A DNA stretch of 7,350 nucleotides from an uncultured bacterium (GTDB lineage: Bacteria > Bacteroidota > Bacteroidia > Chitinophagales > CAIOSU01), in contig CAIOSU010000320.1 of NCBI GenBank assembly GCA_903861055.1, forward strand, positions 1 through 7,350, written 5' to 3'. Both the position numbers and the translations under genes were made by a program. Below the pieces are notes generated by a model that did not search any database, was not told the DNA's origin, and saw only the letters and a list, made by a program, of their open reading frames with translations. This document shows, one piece after another, positions 1 to 7,200 of this stretch. Numbering within the stretch: the stretch's first letter is position 1; each line of letters begins with the position of its first letter.

Positions 1-631
1 CTATCGTATCGCCTGCATGAAGTTTTACGTGTTTGGGTATTTCTTTTACCACGGCATACCTGCTATCGCCGCCAGGCCAGGTGAGGCTTCCTGCTCTGCC
101 TTCGGGCCCCTTCAGCTTTACGCTTACTTTGTTGTCTTTGTGCAACACTGATAGCACCGTAGCAAAGTTTTCCGATACATCCATTACAATGCCTACCACG
201 CCATTGGCTACCACCACACCCATGTTTTCGCGCACACCGTGTTTATAGCCTTTGTTTATTACCAAATAGTTGCTGGCCTTGTTGGTAGAGTTACTTATAA
301 CTTTGGCGTCAAAAAACTGGTAGGCTTGCACCATGTTTACGTCGCAAGCCACGTCTTTCCGTACTTCGGTATCCCAATATGAGCTAAGCAGCTTACTGCG
401 CAGCAGTGCATTTTCGCGGCTTAGGCTATCATTTACTTGGGCTAGGTTCAGGTAGTCGGTAAAGCTGGTATACGAACTGTATATGCCGCCCGTAAAATTA
501 TTGGTAGCACTTACAAACGAAACCTTGTGGTAGTAGTTGAGCCTAAATACCAATGTTAGGCATATCACCTCCAGAATAACAAAGATGAAAAGCGAGTTGT
601 ACCGTAAAAAAAATGATAAAAGGTTACGCAT
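1..631 (-). CDS. mreC: Rod shape-determining protein MreC, N-terminal 210 residues (3' end outside window)
   Basis: MreC is a bitopic inner-membrane protein that links cytoplasmic MreB filaments to periplasmic cell-wall synthases of the elongasome. Reading the minus strand from the ATG at 631 gives an open frame through the window edge. Residues 1-10 are a short basic cytoplasmic tail and residues 11-29 are a hydrophobic membrane segment. Residues 60-88 are a leucine-rich stretch likely to form the dimerising coiled coil. The beta-domain core follows, with NYLVINKG near 121, GVVGIVMDVSENFATVLSV at 144-162 and HAGDTI at 205-210. Family members are usually about 270-300 residues, so roughly a quarter is missing on the left. 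The start lies 25 bp after the mreB stop and has a GGAGG element 8 nt upstream. It was missing from a simple ORF list only because it runs off the edge. Identification rests on family patterns and gene order. Confidence 0.95.
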   Translation of the reverse strand, partial: MRNLLSFFLRYNSLFIFVILEVICLTLVFRLNYYHKVSFVSATNNFTGGIYSSYTSFTDYLNLAQVNDSLSRENALLRSKLLSSYWDTEVRKDVACDVNMVQAYQFFDAKVISNSTNKASNYLVINKGYKHGVRENMGVVVANGVVGIVMDVSENFATVLSVLHKDNKVSVKLKGPEGRAGSLTWPGGDSRYAVVKEIPKHVKLHAGDTI

Positions 632-639
632 TCAACTGG

Positions 640-644
640 CCTCC
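640..644 (-). promoter_or_regulatory. Shine-Dalgarno-like GGAGG before mreC
   Basis: GGAGG is read on the minus strand, with 8 nt between its last base and the mreC ATG at 631. It lies in the 25-bp mreB-mreC gap, just after three consecutive TAA triplets (659-651), the first of which ends mreB. Bacteroidota genes often lack such elements, so this well-placed one supports the ATG at 631 and suggests efficient separate initiation on mreC within the polycistronic message. Confidence 0.6.
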
Positions 645-656
645 AATATTTTATTA

Positions 657-1679
657 TTAGCCCATCAAGAACGAGAACTTACCAATGTTTTTCAAAGCTT
701 TGCCAGTACCGCGTACTACGGCCCTTAGCGGGTCTTCGGCTACGTGCACGGGCAATTTCGTTTTTTGCGAAAGACGTTTGTCCAATCCACGAATCAAAGC
801 TCCGCCACCAGTAAGGTATAAGCCGGTTTTGTATATGTCGGCTGCCAACTCTGGCGGTGTAGTTTCCAAGCCTTTCAATACCGCCTCCTCAATCTTAGAG
901 ATTGATTTATCAATGGCATGGGCAATTTCTGAGTAAGATACCATGATCTGTTTTGGTATACCCGTCATCAAATCGCGTCCGTTTACTGCAAAATCATCTG
1001 GCGGATTGTCCAACTCAGTCAAGGCAGAACCTACGTGTATTTTAATATTTTCGGCGGTACGCTCCCCAATCATCATGTTGTGTTGGCGGCGCATAAAGTC
1101 GATAATATCTAACGTAAACTCATCACCCGCTACGCGAATTGATTGGTCGCAAACGATACCCGAAAGAGCAATTACGGCAATTTCGGTAGTACCGCCACCT
1201 ATGTCAATAATCATGTTGCCTACTGGCTCTTCCACATCAATACCAATACCGATAGCTGCTGCCATTGGCTCATATATCAACCACACTTCGCGGGCACCAG
1301 CTTGTTCTGCCGAATCCTTTACGGCACGTTTCTCTACTTCAGTAATGCCCGACGGGATACAAATAACCATGGTATAAGATGGGCTAAAGAGCGGCTTGCT
1401 CTTGTAGATCATCTTTATCATTTCGCGTATCATGTTTTCGGCTGCGTTAAAGTCGGCTATTACACCATCCTTTAGCGGACGAACGGTCTTGATATTCTCA
1501 TGGGTTTTCTCGTGCATTTGCATTGCACGCTTGCCCACGGCAATCACCTTATTGGTGGTTCGGTCGATAGCTACGATCGACGGCTCATCCACTACCACTT
1601 TGTTGTCGTGAATGATGAGGGTATTGGCCGTCCCTAGGTCAATAGCTATTTCTTGGTTGAAAAAATTGAACAGCGCCAT
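657..1679 (-). CDS. mreB: Rod shape-determining protein MreB, bacterial actin homologue
   Basis: MreB polymerises on the inner face of the membrane and directs lateral peptidoglycan insertion by the elongasome (MreC, MreD, RodA, PBP2). The 340-residue product is full length. The actin-fold ATP-binding motifs are intact: phosphate-1 loop DLGTANT at 14-20, phosphate-2 loop IDIGGGTTEIAV at 158-169 and adenosine motif TGGGALIRGLD at 290-300. The family signatures YEPMAAAIG (136-144) and GERTAENIK (205-213) are also present. The hydrophobic N-terminus MALFNFF resembles the membrane-contact end seen in other MreB proteins. The ATG at 1679 puts the start just before the conserved QEIAIDLG. No close Shine-Dalgarno is visible; the leader is A-rich. 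It starts 49 bp after purH and is followed after 25 bp by mreC, indicating co-transcription. No key residue is missing. Confidence 0.98.
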   Translation of the reverse strand: MALFNFFNQEIAIDLGTANTLIIHDNKVVVDEPSIVAIDRTTNKVIAVGKRAMQMHEKTHENIKTVRPLKDGVIADFNAAENMIREMIKMIYKSKPLFSPSYTMVICIPSGITEVEKRAVKDSAEQAGAREVWLIYEPMAAAIGIGIDVEEPVGNMIIDIGGGTTEIAVIALSGIVCDQSIRVAGDEFTLDIIDFMRRQHNMMIGERTAENIKIHVGSALTELDNPPDDFAVNGRDLMTGIPKQIMVSYSEIAHAIDKSISKIEEAVLKGLETTPPELAADIYKTGLYLTGGGALIRGLDKRLSQKTKLPVHVAEDPLRAVVRGTGKALKNIGKFSFLMG

Positions 1680-1728
1680 ATATGTTTTCTATGCTGTTAA
1701 AATATCAAAATTTCTCCAGCGTTTTTTG

Positions 1729-3246
1729 TCAGTGTTTAAAATGCCTAGTTCCGGTGGTTACCATTGCCATGCCATGTTGATTGCAGTAATCTATTGAATC
1801 TTTGTCTTTTATGGAGCCCCCAGGCTGTATAACGGCCTTAATGCCTGCTTTGTCAGCTATTTCCACACAATCAGGGAAAGGAAAGAAGGCATCGCTGGCC
1901 ATAGCAGCTCCAGTAATATCGAATCCGAATTTCTTCGCTTTGGCAATTGCTTGTTCCAAGGCATCTACACGGCTAGTTTGGCCGCAGCCCATAGCTAACA
2001 ATTGCCCGTCTTTAGCTAGTACAATGGTATTCGATTTTAGGTGTTTTACCAGTTTATTGGCAAACAACATATCTTGTATCTGTGCTTCGGTTGGCAAGGT
2101 AGTGGTTACCGGGGTTAGGTCGGTAGCCGTTTCGGTTTTCCAATCCGGGTCTTGCTCAATTACACCGTTCAGCAGGTTTTTAAACTGCTTGCCCGGGGTA
2201 ATGGCTTTCTTTTGCTTAATGAGGATGCGGTTCTTTTTAGAGGCGAATACCTGAATGGCTTCTTCGTCAAAATCAGGTGCAATTAATACTTCAAAGAAAA
2301 TTTCGTTGATGGCCTCGGCAGTGGCTTTGTCAATTTTGGTATTGGTAGCCAGTATGCCACCAAATGCCGAAACTGGGTCGCCTGCCAAAGCTGCATTCCA
2401 AGCCTCCAATACGGTTGGTCGCGATGCAACGCCACAGGCGTTGGTGTGCTTTATAACCACAAAGGTTGGTTCCGTAAATTCGGCTACGAGGTTCACAGCC
2501 GCATCTACGTCTACTAGGTTATTGTAGCTTAATTCTTTACCACCCAGTACTTCAAATACATCTTCCAATTCGCCATAAAACTTGGCCTGTTGGTGCGGGT
2601 TTTCGCCGTAGCGCAAGGTGCGCCCTCCGGTATAGCTCTGGCGGAAACCTGATAGTCCTTGGCCCTCGGCTAGGTATTTAAAAATTTGGGTATCGTAGTG
2701 GCTGCAGGTGTCAAATGCGCGGGCAGCAAACAGGCGTCGGTCTTCTTGGGTAGTAAATCCTTGTTTGTCTTTCAATAGCTCAAGTAGCTCGCTGTAGTAG
2801 TTACGCGCTGCCACTATCAGCACATCGTTGTAGTTTTTGGCCGCTGCACGGATAAGCGATACACCGCCAATATCAATTTTCTCTATTATTTCTTCCTCGT
2901 CGGTGGTTTGCGCTACGGTTTCCTCAAAAGGGTAGAGGTCTACAATCACCAAATCAATTTCCGGTATCTCGTAGGTTTCCAGTTGGGCGGCATCGCTTTG
3001 GTTTTCGCGGCGGGCCAATATGCCACCAAATACTTTAGGGTGCAATGTTTTTACACGGCCACCCAAAATAGATGGGTAGGAGGTAAGGCTTTCAACTGAA
3101 ATAACGGGCAGGCCTTCGTTTTCGATAAAGGCTTGTGTGCCGCCAGTAGAGTACATAGTAATGCCCAAACGGTGCATTTCGTGTACAATTGGGGCCAATT
3201 CGTCTTTATAAAATACGGATACCAGTGCGGATTTGATCTTCTTCAC
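1729..3246 (-). CDS. purH: Bifunctional purine biosynthesis protein PurH (AICAR transformylase / IMP cyclohydrolase)
   Basis: PurH catalyses the last two steps of de novo IMP synthesis: formylation of AICAR with 10-formyl-tetrahydrofolate, then ring closure of FAICAR. The N-terminal MGS-like cyclohydrolase domain (about 1-195) carries STGGT at 33-37 and GGRVKTLHPK at 62-71. The transformylase domain carries GENPHQ (about 214-219), the catalytic Lys-His in KHTNACG (266-272), SDAFFPFPD (451-459), QPGGS (474-478) and the C-terminal RHFKH. The frame is open up to a TTG at 3300, but I place the start at the GTG at 3246. There the protein begins with KKIKSALVSVF, as family members do, and is 505 residues, the usual size. 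The 18-codon extension does not look like PurH and contains a promoter-like TACTTTTG. mreB follows after 49 bp. Identity is certain; the start is inferred. Confidence 0.97.
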   Translation of the reverse strand: MKKIKSALVSVFYKDELAPIVHEMHRLGITMYSTGGTQAFIENEGLPVISVESLTSYPSILGGRVKTLHPKVFGGILARRENQSDAAQLETYEIPEIDLVIVDLYPFEETVAQTTDEEEIIEKIDIGGVSLIRAAAKNYNDVLIVAARNYYSELLELLKDKQGFTTQEDRRLFAARAFDTCSHYDTQIFKYLAEGQGLSGFRQSYTGGRTLRYGENPHQQAKFYGELEDVFEVLGGKELSYNNLVDVDAAVNLVAEFTEPTFVVIKHTNACGVASRPTVLEAWNAALAGDPVSAFGGILATNTKIDKATAEAINEIFFEVLIAPDFDEEAIQVFASKKNRILIKQKKAITPGKQFKNLLNGVIEQDPDWKTETATDLTPVTTTLPTEAQIQDMLFANKLVKHLKSNTIVLAKDGQLLAMGCGQTSRVDALEQAIAKAKKFGFDITGAAMASDAFFPFPDCVEIADKAGIKAVIQPGGSIKDKDSIDYCNQHGMAMVTTGTRHFKH

Positions 3247-3288
3247 AATCGAGAATATAGAATTTAGCGGGTGGAGACTTGGATACTG

Positions 3289-3316
3289 CAAAAGTATCAA
3301 AACCTACCCACACAAA
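3289..3316 (-). promoter_or_regulatory. Candidate Bacteroidota-type promoter of purH
   Basis: On the minus strand TACTTTTG (3296-3289) matches the Bacteroidota -7 consensus TAnnTTTG. A TTTG (3316-3313) lies 16 bp upstream, slightly closer than the usual spacing of about 17-23 bp for the -33 box. Transcription would begin a few bases further on, giving a leader of roughly 35-40 nt before the GTG at 3246. This supports that start over the upstream TTG. The promoter would serve purH-mreB-mreC. It is a motif match only. Confidence 0.5.
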
Positions 3317-3337
3317 CTACGAACAAAAATGCTTTTT

Positions 3338-3394
3338 ATTGCCCTTATCTAGAATTGTTTCAACAGGTTTTTTACATCGTGTGGATAAGGCAAT
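3338..3394. repeat. Imperfect inverted repeat upstream of purH
   Basis: On the plus strand ATTGCCCTTATC (3338-3349) is complementary to GATAAGGCAAT (3384-3394) apart from one extra C, giving 11 pairs with a single bulge and a 34-nt spacer. It lies upstream of the candidate purH promoter, so it would be an operator or DNA element rather than a purH leader hairpin. If purN transcripts read this far, it could fold in their 3' tail. The right arm overlaps the DnaA-like 9-mer. Function unknown. Confidence 0.45.
3380..3388 (-). promoter_or_regulatory. DnaA-box-like 9-mer TTATCCACA
   Basis: TTATCCACA is read on the minus strand and is identical to the high-affinity E. coli DnaA box consensus. It lies about 65 bp upstream of the proposed purH -33 element. 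Two nearby sequences match at 7 of 9 positions (TTATCTAGA at 3345-3353 and CTACCCACA at 3304-3312, both on the plus strand), which is weak. A single box is not evidence for an origin; DnaA binding here is only a hypothesis. Confidence 0.3.
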
Positions 3395-3478
3395 TCGTCA
3401 GTAAGGGAACCCAAAAAGCCAGAGATGTATTTTAGTGCCGAAACCTACTTCTATACTCAACAACTTTTCGTTTTGCCT

Positions 3479-3519
3479 TTTTCTGTCGACAAAACGGACC
3501 CAAAATTGTCGACAAAAAA
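3479..3519 (-). terminator. 14-bp hairpin after purN, possible transcript end or operator
   Basis: Reading in the purN direction, a stem begins 9 nt after the purN stop codon. The arms are 3519-3506 and 3492-3479, pairing over 14 bp with one U-G pair around a 13-nt loop. Each arm contains the perfect palindrome TGTCGACA (3507-3514 and 3484-3491, centres 23 bp apart). The position suits a 3'-end structure for purN mRNA. However, the 3' arm is followed by A and G rather than a U-tract, so it is not a classical intrinsic terminator. The twin palindromes could instead bind a dimeric protein. Confidence 0.45.
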
Positions 3520-3528
3520 TTCAATTCG

Positions 3529-4104
3529 TTACTTCGAGAGCTTTTTTACTAAATCTTTAATCACTTGATGATAGTGCTCATGCTCTAGGGCCTGCACTTT
3601 AAGGCGGATGTCTTCGGCAGTGTCATTAGGGGCAACCTCGCAGCGCATTTGGGCTATGGTTTCGCCTTCATCAAAATGTTCGTTCACGTAGTGAATGGTT
3701 ATACCTGTTTCGGCATCACCAGCTGCTTTTACGGCTTCATGTACTTTCGTGCCATACATACCCTTGCCGCCATGTGCAGGCAGCAACGCAGGGTGAATGT
3801 TCACTATACGGCTGGGGAATGCTTTTATCAAATACTGGGGCACCAGTAATAAATAACCGGCCAGCACAATGAAGTCTATTTTATGATACTCCAGCGTAGC
3901 CATTACAGTTTCCTCATCGTCCATTTCGTCTTTACCTAGTATTGCGTAAGGTATTTCGTGCTGTTCGGCAAATTCCAATACCCCTGCATCGTCTTTGTTG
4001 CTTACTATGAGCGCAATGTGCGCTTTAGGTTCGGCTTTGAATTGGTTGAAAATATTTTGGGCATTGCTGCCTGTTCCCGATGCAAAAATGGCAATGTTGA
4101 TCAC
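3529..4104 (-). CDS. purN: Phosphoribosylglycinamide formyltransferase PurN (GAR transformylase 1)
   Basis: PurN transfers the formyl group of 10-formyl-tetrahydrofolate to glycinamide ribonucleotide, the third step of de novo purine synthesis, in the cytoplasm. The 191-residue product is of normal length. The nucleotide-binding loop SGTGSNAQNI is at 9-18. The catalytic residues expected for the family are present: Asn102 and His104 in VNIHPALLPA, His138 in GITIHYV, and Asp145 in FDEGETI. The start is a GTG at 4104. It is well supported because the conserved NIAIFASG follows two residues later and an in-frame TAA lies at 4110-4108, one codon before the GTG, so no upstream start is possible. 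The gene stands alone: 282 bp separate it from purH and 138 bp from the upstream surface-protein gene. A candidate promoter lies at 4157-4164. Confidence 0.97.
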   Translation of the reverse strand: MINIAIFASGTGSNAQNIFNQFKAEPKAHIALIVSNKDDAGVLEFAEQHEIPYAILGKDEMDDEETVMATLEYHKIDFIVLAGYLLLVPQYLIKAFPSRIVNIHPALLPAHGGKGMYGTKVHEAVKAAGDAETGITIHYVNEHFDEGETIAQMRCEVAPNDTAEDIRLKVQALEHEHYHQVIKDLVKKLSK

Positions 4105-4106
4105 TG

Positions 4107-4138
4107 GTTAATTTGAAAATGAGCTAATTTGGAAATGA
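4107..4138 (-). repeat. Two tandem 16-bp repeats abutting the purN start codon
   Basis: On the minus strand two directly adjacent 16-mers, TCATTTCCAAATTAGC (4138-4123) and TCATTTTCAAATTAAC (4122-4107), agree at 14 of 16 positions. The second ends 2 nt before the purN GTG. With the candidate promoter just upstream, both copies would lie in the purN 5' untranslated leader and occupy most of it. No Shine-Dalgarno is present. Confidence 0.65.
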
Positions 4139-4156
4139 AAAGGGTTTTACAAGTGG

Positions 4157-4164
4157 CAAATGTA
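4157..4164 (-). promoter_or_regulatory. Candidate -7 promoter box of purN
   Basis: TACATTTG on the minus strand matches TAnnTTTG, the Bacteroidota -7 consensus. It lies 52 bp before the GTG at 4104. No clear TTTG or TTG is seen at the -33 distance; that interval reads through CTGTCGGGTTACATTTCTG and includes a 5-bp inverted repeat, CTGTC (4197-4193) and GACAG (4179-4175), which could be an operator or chance. With only half the promoter recognisable, the call is tentative. Confidence 0.4.
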
Positions 4165-4203
4165 CCAATTGTTGCTGTCAGAAATGTAACCCGACAGAAT
4201 TAA

Positions 4204-4231
4204 TAACTCGCAACCACTAACTCGTAACTCT
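4204..4231 (+). repeat. Short degenerate heptad repeat (TAACTCG)
   Basis: Four 7-bp units lie end to end on the plus strand: TAACTCG, CAACCAC, TAACTCG, TAACTCT. Units one and three are identical, unit four differs by one base and unit two is strongly diverged. The array begins 12 bp after the stop codon of the surface-protein gene. It is far too short for a CRISPR and has no spacers; it looks like an eroded microsatellite. Confidence 0.5.
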
Positions 4232-4242
4232 TTACTTAAGTT

Positions 4243-7200
4243 TTACTCCGCCACAAACTTAAATATGTACTCGTCAGTATCGTTAAAGCGCACTTTCAAA
4301 ATGTACACGCCGCGCGGGTAACCGTTCAGATCAAGTTTAAATGTTTGCGTGCCTTTAGGCGCGGTAGCATTGTACACATCCATTAGCTTGTGCCCAAGCA
4401 CATCAAACATTTCCACTTTTAATGCAGCCTCGCGTGGCATCAATATTTCGAACGTAACCGAGCCATTGGTAGGATTAGGGTATGGCGGCACTATACGTAT
4501 GTCGTTTTCCAATGGCTTGCAAAGCCTATCGTTTAGGGCATTGTCGTCTACTTCATCGTTGGGCTGCGATGCTTGTATACATAGGTACGAGTTTGCTTGG
4601 TACTCGGTAGCCTCGTAGCCTGCTACAAAGTAATAAATCATGCCCGTGCCCGATGCTAATAAAGAATCTACGCGCTCCGTAATGCGCGAACCATCGCCTA
4701 GCGTAGCGGTAAGGAAATAGTGGTCTACGTTGCGCGTACCTTGGTTAATAATGGTTGCAAATGGACGTACACGGCCATTTACGTTTTGCACATCAATTTC
4801 TACCACCGCTATATCAAGCGTCGATATATTAATGGTAATACTGCTGCTAAAAGTATCCTTGCACCCGCCAGGGCCGGTGGCTACCAAAGTGGTTGTAAAA
4901 TCGTTGTTGTATGTAAAGGTGTGCACTGGGTCTTGGTCGGTGGCGTAGGCTCCATCGCTAAAATACCATTGGTAGCTTACTGCGCCCGTGCTTGTGTTGG
5001 TATAGGTTACTGGCAGCGGCGCGGCACCATAATCGGGCGTAAAGGTAAACGATGCGGTCGGGGCAGGTGCAATGGTTACTGGTTTGGTAACGGATGCGGG
5101 GCACCCGTTTGCCGATTCAATGCTCAAGGTTACATTAAAGGTGCCTGTAGTATCGTAGGTGCGCACCGGGTTAGGGGCGTTTGATGGCAGCCCACCATCG
5201 TTAAACTCCCAGAGCCACTTGGTTATCGGGTCGTTTCCGGCTATCGTGCTAGCATCATTCAGCCTAAAGTTGGAGCTCTCGCAAGCCACATTATAGGTAA
5301 AATTGGCAGTAGGCGATTGCACAATGCTAATGGTATCGAAGGTGGTTTTTTCACAGCCCAACGCGTTTTTAACGGTTAAACTCACCAAGAAAGAGCCCGT
5401 TTGGGTATAGTTGTGTGTGGGGTTCTTTTGGGTGCTGATGCCGGTAAAGTCCCCAAAATCCCAAATCCAGGAGATGTTGGAGAAGGCCGGACTGGCATCG
5501 GTAAACTGGGTAGTTTCGCCAAAGCATAGGTTCTCGGCTTCAATGGCAACGATTAATTCAGGGTAAACCTCCAATGTATCTGTGAAAGTAGACTGGCAGC
5601 CGGTGGCCGATGTAACCGTAAGGCTCACCGCGTAAATACCAGCTTGCGCATATACATGGCTTGTGTTTCGCTGCGTTGAGGTGCTATCGTCGCCAAAGGT
5701 CCAAAACCACTGTGTAATGGCATCGTTCGCCACGCCTACGCTTTGGTCTGAGAAACTGATGGGTGCTCCGGCACAGCCAATTTGGTAGCTAAACTTGGTA
5801 GTTGGCTTGTTAAACACCTGCACGGTTTTTGCCAAACTTGATACGCAACCTGAGTCGGCGGTTACCTCAAGGCTTACGGTGTAAGTTGCTGCACTATCGA
5901 AATAATAAGTAGGGTTTTGCAATGTTGAGGTATCGGTAGTTGAGCCAAAATTCCATTGGTAGCCCGTTATATTGTATGGGCTTTGTACATTGCTGGTATT
6001 GGTAAAGTAGCTGGTATCGCCCAAACAGAATGCATTGGGTACGGTAAAGTTTACGTTAGCCAAAACCCCTGAGGTAATTACCTCTATAGTATCGCTGGCT
6101 TGGCAGCCAGTTACATTTAGTACATTTACCCAATACGTGCCTGGGTTGTTTATCAATATGGTGCTTGTATTGCTGTTATCAGACCAGTTGTAGGCAATTA
6201 TATTTTGCGTGCTGCTTTGCAGCCCAATGGTTGCCCCGCCGCATACTGTGGTATCGGGCCCAAGGGTGGTAGTTAAAGCAAACGAATCTAAGGTTACGGT
6301 ATGTGGATCGGATATGTAGTTGCATTGCGGGTTGTTGGTATCAGATATACTGATGAAGTAAATACCCGGGCTAGTGATGGCCAAGCTGCTGGTAGTGTCG
6401 CCTACGTTCCATTCATAAGTGTAGTTAGGCCCCAAGTTGGCATTCCATATTATTGAGTCGCCCAGGCAAATACTATTTACAGTAGGCAACGCCACCGATG
6501 GTAAAGTAACATTAACGGTATCTCGGTATATTTGGTCGAAAACGTCGGTTACTTGCACCCAATAAGTACCTGTTTTGTTAATGCGTAAGGTGCGTGTCGA
6601 GTCGCCCGTGCTCCAAAGGTATTTTACATATCTATCGGTCGCATTCAGTATTATGGTATCGCAAAATCCGTAATCTATTTTTATATCGTGGCCCAACCAA
6701 ACAGGGGTGCTATATTTGTTATATAGGTATCGTTCAATAAGCCCAACTTGTGCTTGGGTAAGGGTTGAGTCAATACCGATAATTTCGGCTATGTTGCCAT
6801 CAAGGTAGTAGGTCTGTATATTATCAACGGTACCGTTATAGGCTCCTACCAAGAAACGGTTGGTGCTGGTATTGTTGTAGCTAGGGAATAGACCGCCGCT
6901 TTGCGAAATTAAGGCGCTATTGCGATATAGCTCAATAATGCCGCTCAATCGGCTAAGGCTGGTGTGCACTAGCTCAAACCTACCAAAAGTGGTTGGCGAG
7001 GTTGCTTGTATGGCCGCTATGTCGTGAACGAAGTAGTTTATTTGGTTTGCCGTGCGCAAGAGTGCATAGCGGTTGGTGGCATTTGCAAAAAGCGATTTTG
7101 CAAAATAGGTATTGTCATTGGCGTTCATTCGGCCCACCAAGAAAAAGTGCCACGAACTGTTTCCTAGTGAGAGTATGTCGCCACCGTTCAAGAAATCACT

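Larger units (their letters stand above)
3247..3528. other. purN-purH intergenic region, 282 bp
   Basis: This is the longest stretch without a gene. No conserved protein is encoded on either strand. It holds, from the purN side to the purH side: a 14-bp hairpin built on two TGTCGACA palindromes (3479-3519), an imperfect inverted repeat (3338-3349 and 3384-3394), a perfect DnaA-box 9-mer (3380-3388) and a candidate purH promoter (3289-3316). Its length contrasts with the 25- and 49-bp gaps downstream and fits a boundary between transcription units. Confidence 0.7.

Noticed and set aside
33..248. 71-codon plus-strand open frame at the left edge
   Set aside because: Overlaps the well-supported mreC beta domain on the minus strand; no independent support.
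943..1377. 144-codon plus-strand open frame (and the overlapping one at 1143-1475)
   Set aside because: Lies entirely antisense to mreB, whose motifs are intact; the translation resembles no family I know and has low-complexity shadow character.
1802..2527. Two plus-strand open frames opposite purH
   Set aside because: Antisense shadows of the highly conserved transformylase domain; no recognisable domain.
3247..3300. 18-codon N-terminal extension of purH from the TTG at 3300
   Set aside because: Not PurH-like, begins with a rare start codon and overlaps a promoter-like TACTTTTG; the GTG at 3246 fits the family better.
3304..3388. Cluster of DnaA boxes suggesting a replication origin
   Set aside because: Only one perfect 9-mer; the other two match at 7 of 9 positions, which is expected by chance. 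No dnaA, dnaN or similar genes nearby.
3479..3519. Hairpin as a classical rho-independent terminator
   Set aside because: The stem is convincing, but there is no U-tract after the 3' arm in either direction; kept only as a possible transcript end or operator.
4204..4231. Possible CRISPR-like array
   Set aside because: Units are 7 bp and contiguous, with no spacers and no cas genes.
4234..4241. 8-bp palindrome ACTTAAGT just after the surface-protein stop codon
   Set aside because: Short, AT-rich and without a loop; likely chance, and it cannot act as a terminator hairpin.
4720..5184. 154-codon plus-strand open frame with many Gly, Arg, Cys and Tyr residues
   Set aside because: Antisense to PKD domains 4-5 and the CARDB-like region of the surface protein; its composition follows from the reverse complement of Thr/Ala/Pro-rich coding sequence.
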